A DNA stretch of 64,000 bases, taken from the NCBI GenBank assembly GCA_030062745.1, contig CP099848.1:8391501-8455500 (forward strand), read 5' to 3'. The stretch comes from Capitulum mitella (taxonomy: Eukaryota; Arthropoda; Thecostraca; Pollicipedomorpha; Pollicipedidae). The notes under the pieces are model-generated. The model was not told the origin of the DNA. It did no database searches and worked only from the letters and a program-made list of their open reading frames with translations. Of the stretch, positions 1 to 12,150 are shown piece after piece. A program made the position numbers and the translations under genes. The stretch's first letter is position 1. Every line of letters begins with the position of its first letter.

Positions 1-360
1 GGCCAGCTACAGCTGCTCTGGTCTGCGGCCGCGCAGCCGGCGCCATCAGTGGCTGCTGGCCGGCAGCTGGCTGGGCAGCGGCTGCTGGCCGGCAGCTGGC
101 CGGGCGGCGGCAGCTGGTCGGCGGCGCCGCTCGGCCTCACTGGGCGCCGGTCCGCCGTCGGCCGGCTGGGCGGCCGCCATTTTCCGTCGGCCGGTGGGCG
201 TCATGGCTGGCCGGTCGGCGCGGCCGCCGGCCCATGGCCCGTGCAGACGGCCGCCGCCTGCCGGCCCGGCTGCCTGGGGACGGCAGAACGGCCGGGGGTC
301 GCCCGCGGCCAGCTGAACTGTAGCTGCGGGCGGCTGGCTCACGATGGACTGTGCTGGGAG
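1..360. repeat. GC-rich stretch with short tandem duplication
   Basis: Very GC- and CpG-rich sequence. Two near-identical 29-bp units, each beginning GGCTGCTGGCCGGCAGCTGG, lie side by side at about 51-108, followed by degenerate copies of GCAGCTGG. All six frames give low-complexity Ala/Gly/Arg peptides with no domain, so the ORFs here are compositional shadows. It could be the edge of a CpG island belonging to something left of the window. Confidence 0.45.
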
Positions 361-2467
361 ACCAAGGCAACTTTTCGTTTACCGACCTCGTAGGAAGTGG
401 GCGGTTGAAGCGCAAGCGCATCCAAAGCGTCCTTCGTTTGTTAGCACGTGATCCTGAGCGGGTTGAGAAGTTATGCGGTGGGAGATGAAGTGCTTTGCTC
501 AGGGCTCATTCCTTTGCTCCCCGGCTCTGGGTGCTGTTACGCTGCCGATAACAGGATCTCCTCTCCTGTAGGCCGGTTAATGTAGCACGTCATGCTGGCT
601 TAATACAAATGCACACGTTGACACCATGCTGTCCCTGCCTTTTAGCCGTGGGGCCAAGCCGAAAACGCAATGCTTCTTTAGTTCTCTTGGTGTTAAGTTT
701 CGTAATGCCGAATGACTTGACCGCCTATAGCGCGCAAATTCTGAGCTACAAGATATGCGAATTATCAGCGGCCACGAAACACCAATTTATCGACCTCAGG
801 TGCGACGCAACTTGGTTTGACGGACGGCTTTAAGAAAGCATCAGACGAAAGAGGAAGGGCAAGTCTCGAGGGATCTCGACGTAAATCATGTTGCGCTTGT
901 GCGGTGACGTGTCTGGGGATACGTAGCCACCGACGAAATGTTCCACGGCGTCGTGATGCGCATGATAGTATTCAGAAACTCATCGATGTTGCCGCTGAAG
1001 GCGTTTAAAAGATCAAAGACGTACGTACCAGCGTATGGACCTTATATCGGAAATACGGCTGAAGTTAGGTGCACCAGCAGCAGCACAGGCCCGCCTACAG
1101 CCCTGGTGAGGATAAACACTGCCATCGCTAATAGCTGTTCATTCTCTGGTGCTGATATTCCTACACTCTCTCGGCTATAGAAAGTTTATTTGGCGATGTA
1201 ATAGCTTCGATGCTACACTGGCACGCTGTTAGCAGACAGCGTTGTTCTGCAATCGCTGTTTGACAATCGCTCATGATGGCATCTCGATCAAAGGACCGGA
1301 CTAGTAACCTAGTTCTCTGACGATCAGTCATGGCAATCCGTGACGGCATTCAAGCCGTGACGGTGCGTCACGGGCGTCCGACTGGCCGTCCCTCCTCGCA
1401 GTCCCTCCCATCCCCCACATGGCGCCGACGGTGCCTGTGGACGGCATCTACTCGCGGTACTCTGACATCTGTTAGGCCAGTGGAGGCCATTCCTGGTCAG
1501 GTCGCCGTGTACCGTGAGGGCTGCGCTGAGAACGTCTCGCGGCGCCGCTGCTCGCCTCCAGCGGCGGCTGGCGCTGCGCCAGCCCCCTTTCCAACGTTGG
1601 GCGACGTCCGTCTTCGTGACCGACCCCACGCCGCGAGTGCGGGTACCGAGTACCGAGTACCGAGTACCCCGCCCCGGCCTGCCGTGTGCCGATTGTGTCG
1701 CGTCGCGAAAGGACGCTGCCGCCCGACAGGGCGCGGTTGGGCCGGGCTCCGGCGACATACGGCGTCTGTAGGAGGCGCCGAGCTGCGCGGCGTCAGCTCT
1801 GACGCCGAGGTCTCAGGCGGCACCAGCGCTGCAGCCGGCCAGTCGGCGCCGTGACACCCGCGCGGGACAGCTAAGCATCGTGAGAGTTGGGCAGTCACGC
1901 CGAGTTTGCTCTGTCCGCCTGGTGAGAAACTGGCTCCATTTCCATAGGGTGCGTTGGACGAGGCCTCGACGCAACCAAACCTAGAACTCTATAACCCTGG
2001 AACCGATCATCATTATGTCAAGTATCTGGGGTATATTTTGCGTTTGTATGTCCCTTTCTTGCAAAAAGCGACGTGTGAAGTGAAATCCTCGGACATTTTG
2101 GGGCCACCAGATACATTCGATTATTCTCACATGTCTTCTTTCCTATTCTTTACCCGCTAGTGAAAAAACCCTTACCGTCCAAAAACCTTCCTTTACTGGA
2201 GGCAATAACTCTTAAACCGTAAGCATCACGAATCTAGAAATGTCATACCCGTGTTTGGCATTGAAGACAGCCTCTGATACTAAATCAAGCCCAAGTCTGG
2301 GAAGCAGGACATAGAATTTCCCCACTTATTCGTCGCTTTGTCATAAAATGTCCCGGGCATTTGGTGATAACTTTCAGCGTCGTTAAGACCAAGATAAATA
2401 GACCTAGGTTCAGACTTCATTCTCGTTCAATGTGTTATTTACACTACATTTTTAGATAGGATATCTT

Positions 2468-2470
<3 letters not shown>
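361..2470. other. Upstream non-coding stretch
   Basis: No supported gene. The stretch holds one GC-rich patch at 1370-1860 with a short 7-bp tandem (TACCGAG, about three copies near 1643-1668). The rest is ordinary mixed-composition sequence. ORFs are short and without recognisable domains. Confidence 0.5.

Positions 2471-2471
<1 letters not shown>

Positions 2472-2503
<32 letters not shown>
2472..2503. repeat. (TA)n microsatellite
   Basis: Uninterrupted alternating TA tract of about 32 bp. Confidence 0.95.
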
Positions 2504-2506
<3 letters not shown>

Positions 2507-3859
2507 TTTATATTATTCATATACGCATATTACATCATTGTTAGCTTTATGTTGTGCGATGCTTTGGTTTTTTATCTGGCTTCACCTGTTGGTGGGTTTT
2601 CATCCTCGTTGGCGATTTTTAGACCAATTAAAGATGACCAATTAAAGATGAAATGAAAATGCCTGGCATTATATTACGTGGGGTTTAAATGGCGCACTGC
2701 ACGAGTACAACAGCTTGGAACATCACAGCATTTCCCGAACGGGCATTTCAGAGCTGAGGCTTAACAGCCCGTCTGAATAGATGGTCGTCGGTTCTGTGAT
2801 TAGACTGAGCGACGGCAGGACGCCTAGATTGGTGAAAATGTCACAGAACATCTTCTAGCATCTGTCTGTTATCTCCTGACACGTAACCATTTGGACTTGT
2901 TATTACAGGTCAACGCGAAGAGTCCGGTTTTGTATGCAATGACGTGTTGTTCGTTCCACCTCCGTCTTCCATCGTGCAGTTCATCTTATAATGTTGTCAG
3001 GGCATGTTTACGGGTCCGTAAGTCTCTAAATTATTCATTGGTTGATTGCAATTAAACCAGTTTTGCTGGACAAATGCTACTTCAAACTCGACCACGTGCG
3101 TTAGTTTCATGTATACGTATATGTCCTTAAATCATCACTGGTCTCTCTTCAACCCCATTTTTCGAGTTTTTCCTCCGTCTTAACCACCGCACTCATGAGT
3201 TGATGGTCTTAGATGCGTGCTGCGGTTAGCAGAGATGCGACTAGATGTGTCTTGACCGAGGGCATGCGGCTGTTCTACCAATGTTGAGAACTTGAAAGTG
3301 GGTCTTATATGTGATAACTAAAGGGAATCGATCAACAGTAATGTATTCACGCCTTTTGTCACAACCAGAAAGGTTAAAAAGTAGTAGGGATTAGGACAAA
3401 GAAGCACTGTAGAGAGAGAGAGAACCTAAGGAAAACCTAAAACACGAGTAGCAGTGAAATCTTTAGTTTGGGCTGTCGTGCATGGCTGGAGATTTGGATT
3501 CCGCGTGATAGTCTGAGTTCCTCCAACTGCAAGTCGGGAAGGAATCTGGAAAATGTAGGAAAGAAGGAAAATGTACTCTCTGTCTTTCGATGTTTTCCCA
3601 CTTTCCCAAGAATGCCGCCCCTTTGGTCATATGAGAACCTTACGAAGAGTAAGCGAGTCCCGAGAATGAATGAGTGGGCCTCGTTTACCAACTGGCTGGA
3701 GTCACGTTCGGCCGTTTAGCTCGAGATCGGTCGGCCAGTTGCGGCGTCGGCGCCCGTCGCTGGCCTCTAAATGTCGGACAAATGAACAATCGCCGGCTGA
3801 CCCGTGCAAAAACGGTCAAAACTTCGCGCGCGCGATCGTGACCGTGTTCAGCTGATAAA
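2504..3859. other. Upstream non-coding stretch
   Basis: Mixed-composition sequence without a supported gene. It contains a short direct repeat of ACCAATTAAAGATG near 2621-2650 and a purine patch (AGAGAGAGAGA) near 3412. I see nothing else. Confidence 0.5.
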
Positions 3860-4554
3860 AAGTCAGCTGATTATAGAGCAGGCGGCGGTCGAGCGGCGCC
3901 AGACGACGAATGCGGCCGAGCTGAAAAAGTGCAAAAGAATCGTGTGGCGGCGGCGGGACGGCGGGCGCAGGAGGAGGCGGAGGCGGAGTCTCCGGCCGCG
4001 CGCTCCCACGCGCAGCGCCGCTCGCCGCCGCCCGGCAGCCGGCGCAGCGACCGTCGCGGGCCCGGCTGGACGGCGCGCCGCCGCCGCGCTCGCGTTCGCG
4101 GCCGTCACGTGACAGATTGTATCGGCGCGGCCGCGGCCGCCGCTGGAACCTGATTTCCTCTGATCGGGGAGCCGATAGCGGCAGACTCCGCCTCTGAGCG
4201 GGCGGCAGGCCGACCTGCAGCGCCAGCGCCGGCCGCCGCCGGCCGACCCATGGGCGGCAGAGGGCCGGCCGGCCCGCCGCCGCGCGCCGCCCCCCGCCAG
4301 CGCGCCCAGTTCGAACGGCCTGCCGGCGCGCGCTGACCGCCCCCGCCGGCCGCCAGTGCGCGTGTGACGGTGCGTGTGCCGCTCAGGTGCCGGCGGCCTG
4401 TCCCGGCCTCCTGCCGGCTGCGTTCTCCGAGCGCCGGCGTCCGCCGAGTCGAACGCGACGAGCGGCGTGCGCGGCGACGACGCGACGTGCCGCGACGGAG
4501 CCGACGCCGGCGGAGCGGGCCGACGCGTCGGACGCGTCGCAGCCCGCCGCCGCC
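3860..4554 (+). promoter_or_regulatory. CpG-rich 5' region of the zinc-finger gene
   Basis: This block just upstream of the first coding exon is extremely GC- and CpG-rich, with NotI-like GCGGCCGCGGCCGC near 4127-4141 and long CGG/GCC runs. I see no TATA box, so a dispersed CpG-island-type promoter plus 5' UTR is the likely reading. The frame of the first coding exon stays open upstream to at least 4387, but that part translates to low-complexity Arg/Ala/Pro sequence and starts no better than the ATG at 4555. A transcription start cannot be placed from sequence alone. Confidence 0.4.
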
Positions 4555-4650
4555 ATGGCCATGTACCCGGTGCAGGAGTTCGCGGCGCCGCCCAACATGG
4601 AGATGTCCCAGTACCAGTACTTCCCGTACCGGCCGCGGCCCGAGCAACAG
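4555..4650 (+). CDS. dati: Zinc-finger gene, first recognised coding exon (N terminus)
   Basis: The start ATG sits in a strong context (CCGCCATGG), with a second in-frame ATG two codons later. The exon gives 32 residues starting MAMYPVQEFAAPPNMEMSQY and continuing with a YFPYRPRPEQQ motif. It ends in phase 0 at a donor GTAGGA (4651). Short hydrophobic/aromatic N-terminal peptides of this sort are common in regulators of this family, but no domain can be named. It is assigned to the gene because strand, phase and codon bias agree with the later exons, while the next exon found lies 18 kb away. At least one further exon should lie between them, so the link is inferred. Confidence 0.65.
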
Positions 4651-4795
4651 GTAGGAGGGCGCCCTCGGGACAGGACGGTCGCCGCCAGTCTGCCGAGGGT
4701 GTCTGGCTGCCCCCAGTTCTGTCGAGTCACGCCGCCTCCGTCCGGGGGCTGGTCACGGCGGCGACGGCCGCCTCCGGCTCTGAACGGCTCTGGGC
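4651..4795 (+). other. Start of intron 1, GC-rich
   Basis: GC-rich sequence immediately after the donor at 4651. The coding frame runs on by chance to about 4824, which explains the long shadow ORFs on both strands. Confidence 0.6.
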
Positions 4796-4976
4796 CGCGT
4801 CAGCTCTGCTCAGAGCTGCGTTAGCTCTGGTCTGAGCTGCATCAGCTTTCCTCTGAGCTGCGTCGGCTCTGGTCTGAGCTGCGTAAGCCATTCTCTGAGC
4901 TGCATCAGTTCTGCATTGAGCGGGACACTTCTGCTGTGAGCTGCGTCAGCTCTGCTCTGAGCTGCGACCAAAGCGA
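4796..4976. repeat. Minisatellite, unit about 24 bp
   Basis: About seven imperfect copies of a unit resembling CTCTGAGCTGCGTCAGCTCTG, directly downstream of the first coding exon. The array decays toward its 3' end. Confidence 0.85.
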
Positions 4977-6614
4977 TCTTTTAGTCCCGGTGTTCCCACG
5001 GTTGACGGGGTGGGATATGGCACTGAGATCTCTTTCCTTGCCAATGTTCCTCATTTTACGGAATACTGGCGATTTCCTGCCGTGGAAATCAGCAGGTACC
5101 ACTGGTGCATCACTTGCTACCGGCAACCAAATATTTTGATAATGGCGATAATGCTGGACTGCACACAATATACCACCATTTCCGACAACGGTGGTCATCA
5201 CCTCTAAGCGTCCCGTAAAAGAAGAGAACAGCATGTGACTAAGAGGATCACGTAAACATTTGAACGAACCATAAATGTGTAAAATGTCTCTCAGATGCGC
5301 ATTTTGGCTGGTGAGAGACTTTTCGCATGAAACACATGGAATGCGCATATGGAATTTTATCTCCCTATCCCAGTTCGCTGGTTTTGTTGCAATGTAATTG
5401 CCTATCGCTCTGATGTCGCCTATGTTAGTCAGGTATCTACTTGTTGGCTATTGTTTGTTTTGATTTATATTCTGCTTACGCTGCGGCAGCAAAGATCTAG
5501 GCCCTTCTTCATGAGGCCGTTTAAAAAAGTATGAAACATCGCTAATTTTGACTGCCTGAATATGTCCAAATATTGATACATTCGTCTTTAGTTTGTTGCA
5601 ACAGACATTCCCACACCTAACTCGCCATGAAGATCTGCCATTCTTCGAAAATTATCTTTTGATGGATACTACAGCCGATTTCATCAGCAGTGATTTAACT
5701 CAGCCTGCTGGTTTAATTAAAACTTGAGCGGCGAGGTATGCAGTCCGATTCATTTCAAAAGTTGCCAAATGAGAGCGGCGGCGAGTGAATTCGGTCGAGA
5801 GAAGGCTGGCTGCAGCTATTGATTCCGTTCCCCGAGCGCCACTCGGCTTTAACTTCGCACGGCTGAAAACTGTAAAAGACCACCTTCGAATTACGTGTTG
5901 AGTTGGCGGCAGCGGTGCACCGGCAATCACGCCGAGTGGCTCGTTTACGTGATTAAAGCTCCGGCTTCGGAGCAGGCCAACAGAGCCGAACTCCGACATC
6001 GCTCCGGGGCTTACGTCACGTCCGGAGGTGCAGACGACGCTGGGAAAACTGGCCGGTGGCGAAGAGAAGCGCGCAGACCGCCGGACGCTCCGGCAGTTCG
6101 GCTCATTGGCGTAGCTGGTGAATAATTCGCACGTCATGTAGAGCGTGGCACCCTGCCGCTGATATTGCTCAGATGGCATCTCGGGCGAATGAACCAGGAA
6201 GGTGGCTTCTTATCACGTGCTGCCATAATGTCCTCTTCTGCTGGCGGAGAGGGTTGAGGTTCGTTGTCGGACGTTGATCGCTTTACCCCCCACGATGCTC
6301 AGATCTGTTTGCCAGCTGAGACCTGGTCCAACATCCCCACCATGTGACCTGACCTGAGGCTGCCGCCCGGGCCGGCCGGCTCCCCCAGTCGGCGGACGCG
6401 GCGGCGCGGCGGCTCAGAGGAGCCCGGATTCCTGCGTCGGCCCGGCGCGCCGCTGCCGAATCCGTCGACACAATCGCCGGCCGGCTATTTTCACCGGGCG
6501 TTTTTCGTATAAACGCCGCTCCGGTTAGCGGCGAGCCGACGCCAGACTTCAAGGGCGCCGACCGCCGGCGACGAGATGTAAACCAGCCGCGCCGCTTCCG
6601 GCGCCGGCGCGGCC
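4977..6614. other. Intron 1 sequence without recognised feature
   Basis: Mixed composition becoming GC-rich after 6340. No conserved coding segment was found on either strand. The missing first-finger exon was looked for here and not seen. Confidence 0.5.
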
Positions 6615-6866
6615 CGGACACGGCGCAGTCAGAGGTCCGGACTCCGCGCAGTCAGCCACCCGGACACAGCACAGTCAGAGTTCCGGACACCGCGCAGTCA
6701 GAGGTCCGGACATTGCACAGTCAGAGGTGCGGAACACCGCGCAGTCGGCCGCTGGACACTGCACTGTCGACGGTCCGCATAATGAGCAGTCAGAGATCCG
6801 GATATTGCACATTCAGCGGCTCCAGGTCCGGATAATGCGCAGTCAAAGGTCCGGACATCGAGCAGC
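6615..6866. repeat. Minisatellite, unit about 23-25 bp
   Basis: About ten imperfect copies of a unit like GCGCAGTCAGAGGTCCGGAC, with CCGGACA and CAGTCAGAGG as the best conserved words. Later copies drift to AT-richer versions (CGGATAATGCGCAGTCAAAG). Confidence 0.85.
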
Positions 6867-9800
6867 CTTCCAGCAGCGGCACCTGCCGGTTGTCGCAGTC
6901 TGATGCGGTTTCTTGCTGGTGGAGACGACCTCCTTGCACCATTGCCTGCTAAGGGTATCCCCAGCTTGTCTGTTGCCGTGAAACTGTAAGTGTAAGTTGA
7001 TCTTGGAAGTAGGAGATCTACTGTTCAAGGCCAGACAGCGGTGTGGAATGCAGCGCCACAAACGGCGGGGAGGTTGTGACCTTACATGGCCTCAACAGCT
7101 GCAAGCGTAGCTCAGTAGCTCAATCTCTCAGTCATCTTATCTCTTTACCTGCTACTGGTGAGGGTCCGATAGGGTCTGATAGTTTGCCCCGCGCCGTGCC
7201 AGTGTCTAGACTCTGGCTCCGCTCCATTTAAACACCATCCTAACCTTGCCGAGGGGGCCGTAGCAGCAGGTGCATTGCCACTTGCTCCCTCGACTGCTGT
7301 TAACGCCGCACCTGAAATTGGCTGCTGTTCCAGGTGCGCTGGAATACTGTGAATTTGACCAGCTAGGACGATCCGATTGGCCAAAGGCTAGATGACTTCC
7401 GTATCTAATGTTTGGAGTTGGCTGTTCAACATAAGGGTTAGCAATCACCCTACGAGTGCATTTAAAGGCCAACAGGTGGATGTGAGCATGGCTGTGTGCC
7501 GCAAAGGTGAAGCTGGTTGCCGGCAGCAGTAATCTTATCTCAGCTTCCATATGATGATTGAGTTATTCGTCGGCATGTGTAGCAGCCCTTCGGACAGGCA
7601 GGGTGGTGGCCCTGTAAATTGGCGGTATCCCTACTATCTTTGGATAATTTTGACATTTTCTCTATGATAGTATATGCAATGAGATTGCCTAACTGGTCTG
7701 GCCTTTCCAACTTCGAACGCATTTCTATAACGTTCATTGTCGGCATTTCCAGCTTTTTTCCTTGTGTGGTCGCTCAAACGTTATTCTTCAATCATTTCAG
7801 AACGCCCAACACAAAGCTTAGTACCAGACATGCCACCGGATCCCGATGAATTGCGAGTTAACCTGGTTTTGCGTCCGATTCCAAGTCGGTCAGCGTCAGC
7901 TCGGCGTCGCTTGCATATTGCCCTGCGCAGGCGGAGCACGACGTTTCCGAGATGACACGCCTCGATCAGCGACGGAATCATGACAGAGGCTGAATAACAA
8001 TGTGGACTCCATTGGGATCAAGCAGCATGTCTTTTCGATACGTAATGAGAAATGAGACTTACCTTGAGTGTAACTCTTACGTTTCATAAGTGGCATTAAA
8101 TTCATGTCAGTATCCATAGCATCGTTGACTGTCATCAGCTCATGCTTTTGAGCATTACGGCCGCGCAATTTTGTTCCACTGACTTTTTTATTTCCCTTCC
8201 TGTGAGTGAGGGATTTTATAAAGACGTATGAACGGGAGCCCCGGTGTGCTTTTAAGCCGGAAGTGGTTGGCTAAGATTTCAATCTGCGGACATTGAGAGT
8301 GCCGGGCATTATAGCACCTGCTGCACCGTGAAAGACCACCTGGAGTCGGCCGGGCATGAAACAGGCATATCAACAGGGCATCCTTGTTCCCCGCATCCTT
8401 AGTCTCAATCCTAGTTTTACTTCCATGGTGTTCAGACCTGTTAATGCCCTTTTTATACGATTTTCTTTCCGTGTACAGAATAGCTCTAGTGCGGTTGTAT
8501 GTATAATATATCGGCAACACAACAGATGGACGACAGCCATTGTACTGCCAATGGTGCCAGCACAATTTGCGTCAGTATGGCTGGTTTTGTTTTGTTAGCT
8601 TTGAATTCCTGAGAATCGTTGGCTTTCATGGCTGTGTTTTTGGTCCCGATACATCCTATCCATTCCATAGAGATATCTTGATGAAAGCCAAAATGGTCAT
8701 AAGTGTGAGGACGATGAGTTCAGTGGCGTTTGCTGCCAAAAGTAAAACAATTCAGCTGTGTCCGTCAGTTAGGCCGCACAGCCTCTTGGGCTCAGGCGTC
8801 CAGAGCACGCCTCTGAGTCCAGCGGAGAGCTCCGAGCTCTCCGTACGCCTGCGGACTGGCCACTGCGGACCAGTGAGGAGCCCGGGAACCGGTCATCTGT
8901 CGGCTCGTCTGTCTGCATGCATGTCTCTGATTTGACTCATGGGCTTAATTTCATAGCGCTGGAATGTAATAACCTACGCCAGATCTGTCGTGTTATCCTA
9001 GATTCCAGTTTAGTAAAGACCATACCCCAAGATAGTATGCCTGCACGAATATGATGAACTATTACGCAGTTTTTTGAGGAAGTTATTCGTTTTGACAACT
9101 AAAAATTCTCCCGTGAGATAGCAAAACACAAAATGCATCGAAAATGTATTTAGAACTCGTTGGAATAATAAGAAAACCACAAATATAATACAAATTCAAA
9201 AGAATTTGTTAAATGTTACCTAATGCATCCATATTGAAGCATGCTTGTTGAATCTAAGCATCGTTTGACGCGGTTTTTCCCGTCCAGTTTCATAAAAATC
9301 GGAACCCCAGAATCTAGGAAAACACGACCAGGAGGAATTCTGGCATGAATACGTGGCATAGTTTAGGAACCAAGGGAGCTTCATTTTCAGGATGGCCTGA
9401 AAAGAAAGAAATGGGCAGTTTTAACCCACGTCAGGTCTCGAAAAGTTACGTTCGGCAGAAGGTCGTGAAAATGCTTCTTCAGGGATAAAACGCCCATTTC
9501 CTAACACAAACTTTGGACTTTGATGTTTTGCGGTCTACCGAGCGTCCATTGTTGGTTCGAAGAAAGAACAGGAAGCTTATATATAATGCATTCTTGGCGG
9601 GGGCATAGCCATCCTTCAGTGCTCTGGTACGCGTATACACTGAATTGAACGCCTTTGTGTACTATCAGTGCTGCTTATTTTATTCATTCCCTTCACATGA
9701 ATAACGTCATGCGTATATGTATAAAGCATGATATGCTATGTACATATAACATATCACTTCCAATTTTTTGTGGTAAATGTTGTTCTTTCCTGTTGAAAGA

Positions 9801-10569
9801 AGCTCAGAAAAGATGAGACAGATACGTATCCAGAATTTCGAGGAGGGGAGGGGGCGGTGGGAGCTAGTCATCGAGCCAGTCTTTCATCTGACTGCTGGCC
9901 GAACTAATGCTAGCTTTGGGAAAAGGAATGGCGTAGTCCCCTCCCCTTTCCCTGTATCCGCCCCTGGGGGCAACGGTGGCCCTATATATTGAGGACACCG
10001 TGGGCAAAAGGTATGTTGGAGTCATCTGTTTTCCAGCATTGTCACTGCAATAATGTTGAATTTTCCCGAGCCAAGGGACAAATGTACCACTACTCTTCCC
10101 TCACCCCCCTCCCCCCCAGGCGCCGCGCTCTTGTCACACAGCAAAGGGCATGCGCCGGATACTGAAGAGCAGAGATCATGGATCCCCTGCCCTCTCTCCC
10201 ATTCCTAAGTTTACGACATAGATCATCTACTGCTTGTGGTGCCTGGTGATGTCGTGAATTCTTATCTTCAATTTGGGCCCAAGGGCGCGGAAAGCAGGGT
10301 GGGGAATAGAGGGGGCGGCTGCCCCACCCTTTGTTCTTCCGAAATTTTGTATTGATCCTATGGGCTTTGACTGGAAACAATTGACCCAAAATGCCTCGTT
10401 GCCCCCCCCCCCCAATCGCGGAGAACATCCCACACCCCTGATCTGAGCACTGCGCCCTTGGTGCCATTCAAAATCCTTTTGAAATTAGTGGAAATGTCAA
10501 AAAAGTTTTTTTTCATTCCTGCACACAGATACTTCAATTTTGAGATATTCAGTAAACTGGCGACTTCCG
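6867..10569. other. Intron 1 sequence with G-rich transposon-like patches
   Basis: No supported gene. From 6867 to 9770 I see nothing but ordinary intron sequence. From 9770 to 10460 there are several G/C-run patches of the kind found at the ends of hAT-like elements: ATCCAGAATTTCGAGGAGGG near 9828, and on the minus strand a terminus-like CAGGGGTGTGGGATGTTCTC ending near 10440 followed by a 12-base G run. No matching opposite ends with a target duplication could be fixed. Confidence 0.45.
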
Positions 10570-10861
10570 CACAGACCACCACGGAGCAGTCGGGAGTCCA
10601 AGGACCTTTATGAAACTGGATTATTAAATCTCCTTTGCTTTTGCGTTGCGTGATTTCCTAGGTTCCTAGGTTCGCACATTCTCAGGATTCCAGTAAGTTA
10701 CCATCTGTCACTAAGTTCGCAGCGCAAAAACATCGATGGCACTGTCATAGTCGGCAAATCTGGCGTGTTTGTCACAAAAATTTCATCTGAACGTCGAAAA
10801 CTTTGTTTCTGCGAGTTGAACTGCTTTCATCACTTATGCAACGGATAAGTGCATGTTCTTG

Positions 10862-10980
10862 TCTGTTCTTGTGATGGTGTTTTGGTTGAATGGGATGACA
10901 AAGGAGTCAGAAGCTGTGCTGTGAGTGGTTCGAATTCCGGGGCAGTTTGCCGCATTTTTTCCAAGACCGATCGATTTAGC
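10862..10980 (+). mobile_element. tRNA-derived SINE-like element, copy 1
   Basis: The A-box-like segment (GATGGTGTTTTGGTTGAATGGG, about 10873-10894) and a B box GGTTCGAATTCCGG (10927-10940) have tRNA-like spacing. They are followed by a tail GGCAGTTTGCCGCATTTTTT and CCAAGACCGAT that is shared with the copy at 11.8 kb. A short AGTAGC-rich simple repeat follows, as often seen at SINE 3' ends. It is too diverged to fold as a functional tRNA. Confidence 0.6.
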
Positions 10981-11779
10981 AGCAGTAGTAGTAGTAGCAG
11001 TAGTAGTTCTTTGAGCCATCCGCAGCATATGTGGCTATTACGGCTCCATCGTCAATAAAATTTGGACACCGTGTGCATGCAGAATGAACACAGTCGCACA
11101 CGCGGTATAAAAGTAAACACATCACAGCTGCGGGAAGCAGGTAAGTTTGGCGCCACTGCCAGCTCACGGGTGTTGCTTGACTTTACGCCTAAACAGAGCG
11201 TAGCTCAGATGCCTGATATCTGATGGCAACTCGTTCATCTGGCGTGGAGTCTTACGCAAATCGACGATTACCCGTCTCATTGCGGATAATGGGCACGCAC
11301 CGCAGATCGTCCTGCCTTCCTGCCACGTGGGTCGGACATGTTCAGGATGGTCTTAACTGATGCAGATTTGACAGACGATTTACGGCCTATCTATGTGTTT
11401 CTCATTTTGAGTTTGAGAAGAGCAACGTTGTCAACAGTCACTGGGAGTCCACAGCAACATTTTACAAATATGTATTCGCTTTCGCATTGTGCGACTGCAT
11501 CGCCGTAATCAAGGAATCAAAGGCTTTTATGAAACTAGCTGTTTAAAGCTTCATACTTTTGAACAGTGTCTTTACCGAGATTCTTACAATCTTAGGTGTC
11601 TTGCGGGTCATCTTCTGCCATTAACAAACTGCAGCATAAAGGAATGGACGGCGCGATAGATTGGCTAAATCGGGCAGTCTTTTCAACGAAAGTTTAAGCT
11701 GAATATTGCAAAGCGTTTCTGAAAGACGTATGACAACATCACAAACGTACCATGAGTCATTACGCCATGGCGACTGCGG

Positions 11780-11895
11780 TGCCACCGTAGCCTTTTGGTT
11801 AAATCGGATGAGGGAGTCGGGAGTGGTGCAGACGAGTGGTTCGAATCCCGGGACAGTTTGTCACATTTTCCCAGGACCGATGGTTTTTTTATGAG
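11780..11895 (+). mobile_element. tRNA-derived SINE-like element, copy 2
   Basis: This copy keeps a better tRNA head: GTAGCCTTTTGGTTAAATCG as the A-box region and GGTTCGAATCCCG as the B box (11838-11850). The tail (GACAGTTTGTCACATTTTCC then CAGGACCGATGG and a T run) matches copy 1. The head resembles a type II tRNA such as Ser or Leu by eye, but the acceptor arm is not closed, so this is a SINE or tRNA relic and not a working tRNA gene. Confidence 0.65.
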
Positions 11896-12150
11896 TTTAA
11901 TCATATTTATATAATGATTATGTAATATGTTCCTGATTTTAATCGTATCAGATTGGGGGAAAGCAGCGTTTTCAACAATCACCAGGAATTGGGAACAGTG
12001 CTTTCACGAGACCACTAGTGCACCATTCGGCTGCATAGGAATCTAAGAATCTAGGAATCAAGGACTTCGTTACGGTTTTTTTTTTCCTTTTCTTGGTTTG
12101 GGATCCATCCTTTGGCATGGCGTGTTTTCCTAGGTTCTTAGGTTTGCCTG

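Larger units (their letters stand above)
10570..12150. repeat. Diverged tandem repeat, period about 911-920 bp
   Basis: Matching landmarks recur in the same order. ACCTTTATGAAACTGG near 10600 matches CTTTTATGAAACTAGC near 11520. The SINE-like B boxes lie at 10927 and 11838. A third partial copy of the first landmark lies near 12055. TTCCTAGGTTCCTAGGTTCG near 10658 matches TTTTCCTAGGTTCTTAGG near 12125, and GTTGTCAACAGTCACTGGGA near 11427 matches GTTTTCAACAATCACCAGGA near 11968. The copies are old. This could be a composite repeat or a duplicated intron segment containing a SINE. Confidence 0.6.

Noticed and set aside
4105..4730. Minus-strand ORFs over the first exon
   Set aside because: GC-bias shadows of the CpG island and the plus-strand coding exon.
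7105..7140. A-box-like GCGTAGCTCAGTAGCTC
   Set aside because: No B box at a suitable distance.
9819..9966. Possible small hAT-like element between CAG-type ends
   Set aside because: The end similarity is loose and no 8-bp duplication flanks it.
11105..11145. Donor-like GGAAGCAG/GTAAGT as end of a missing exon
   Set aside because: Only one cysteine upstream and the spacing to the next exon's Phe is wrong; a similar GGAAGCAGGT recurs at 13928 as part of repeat sequence.
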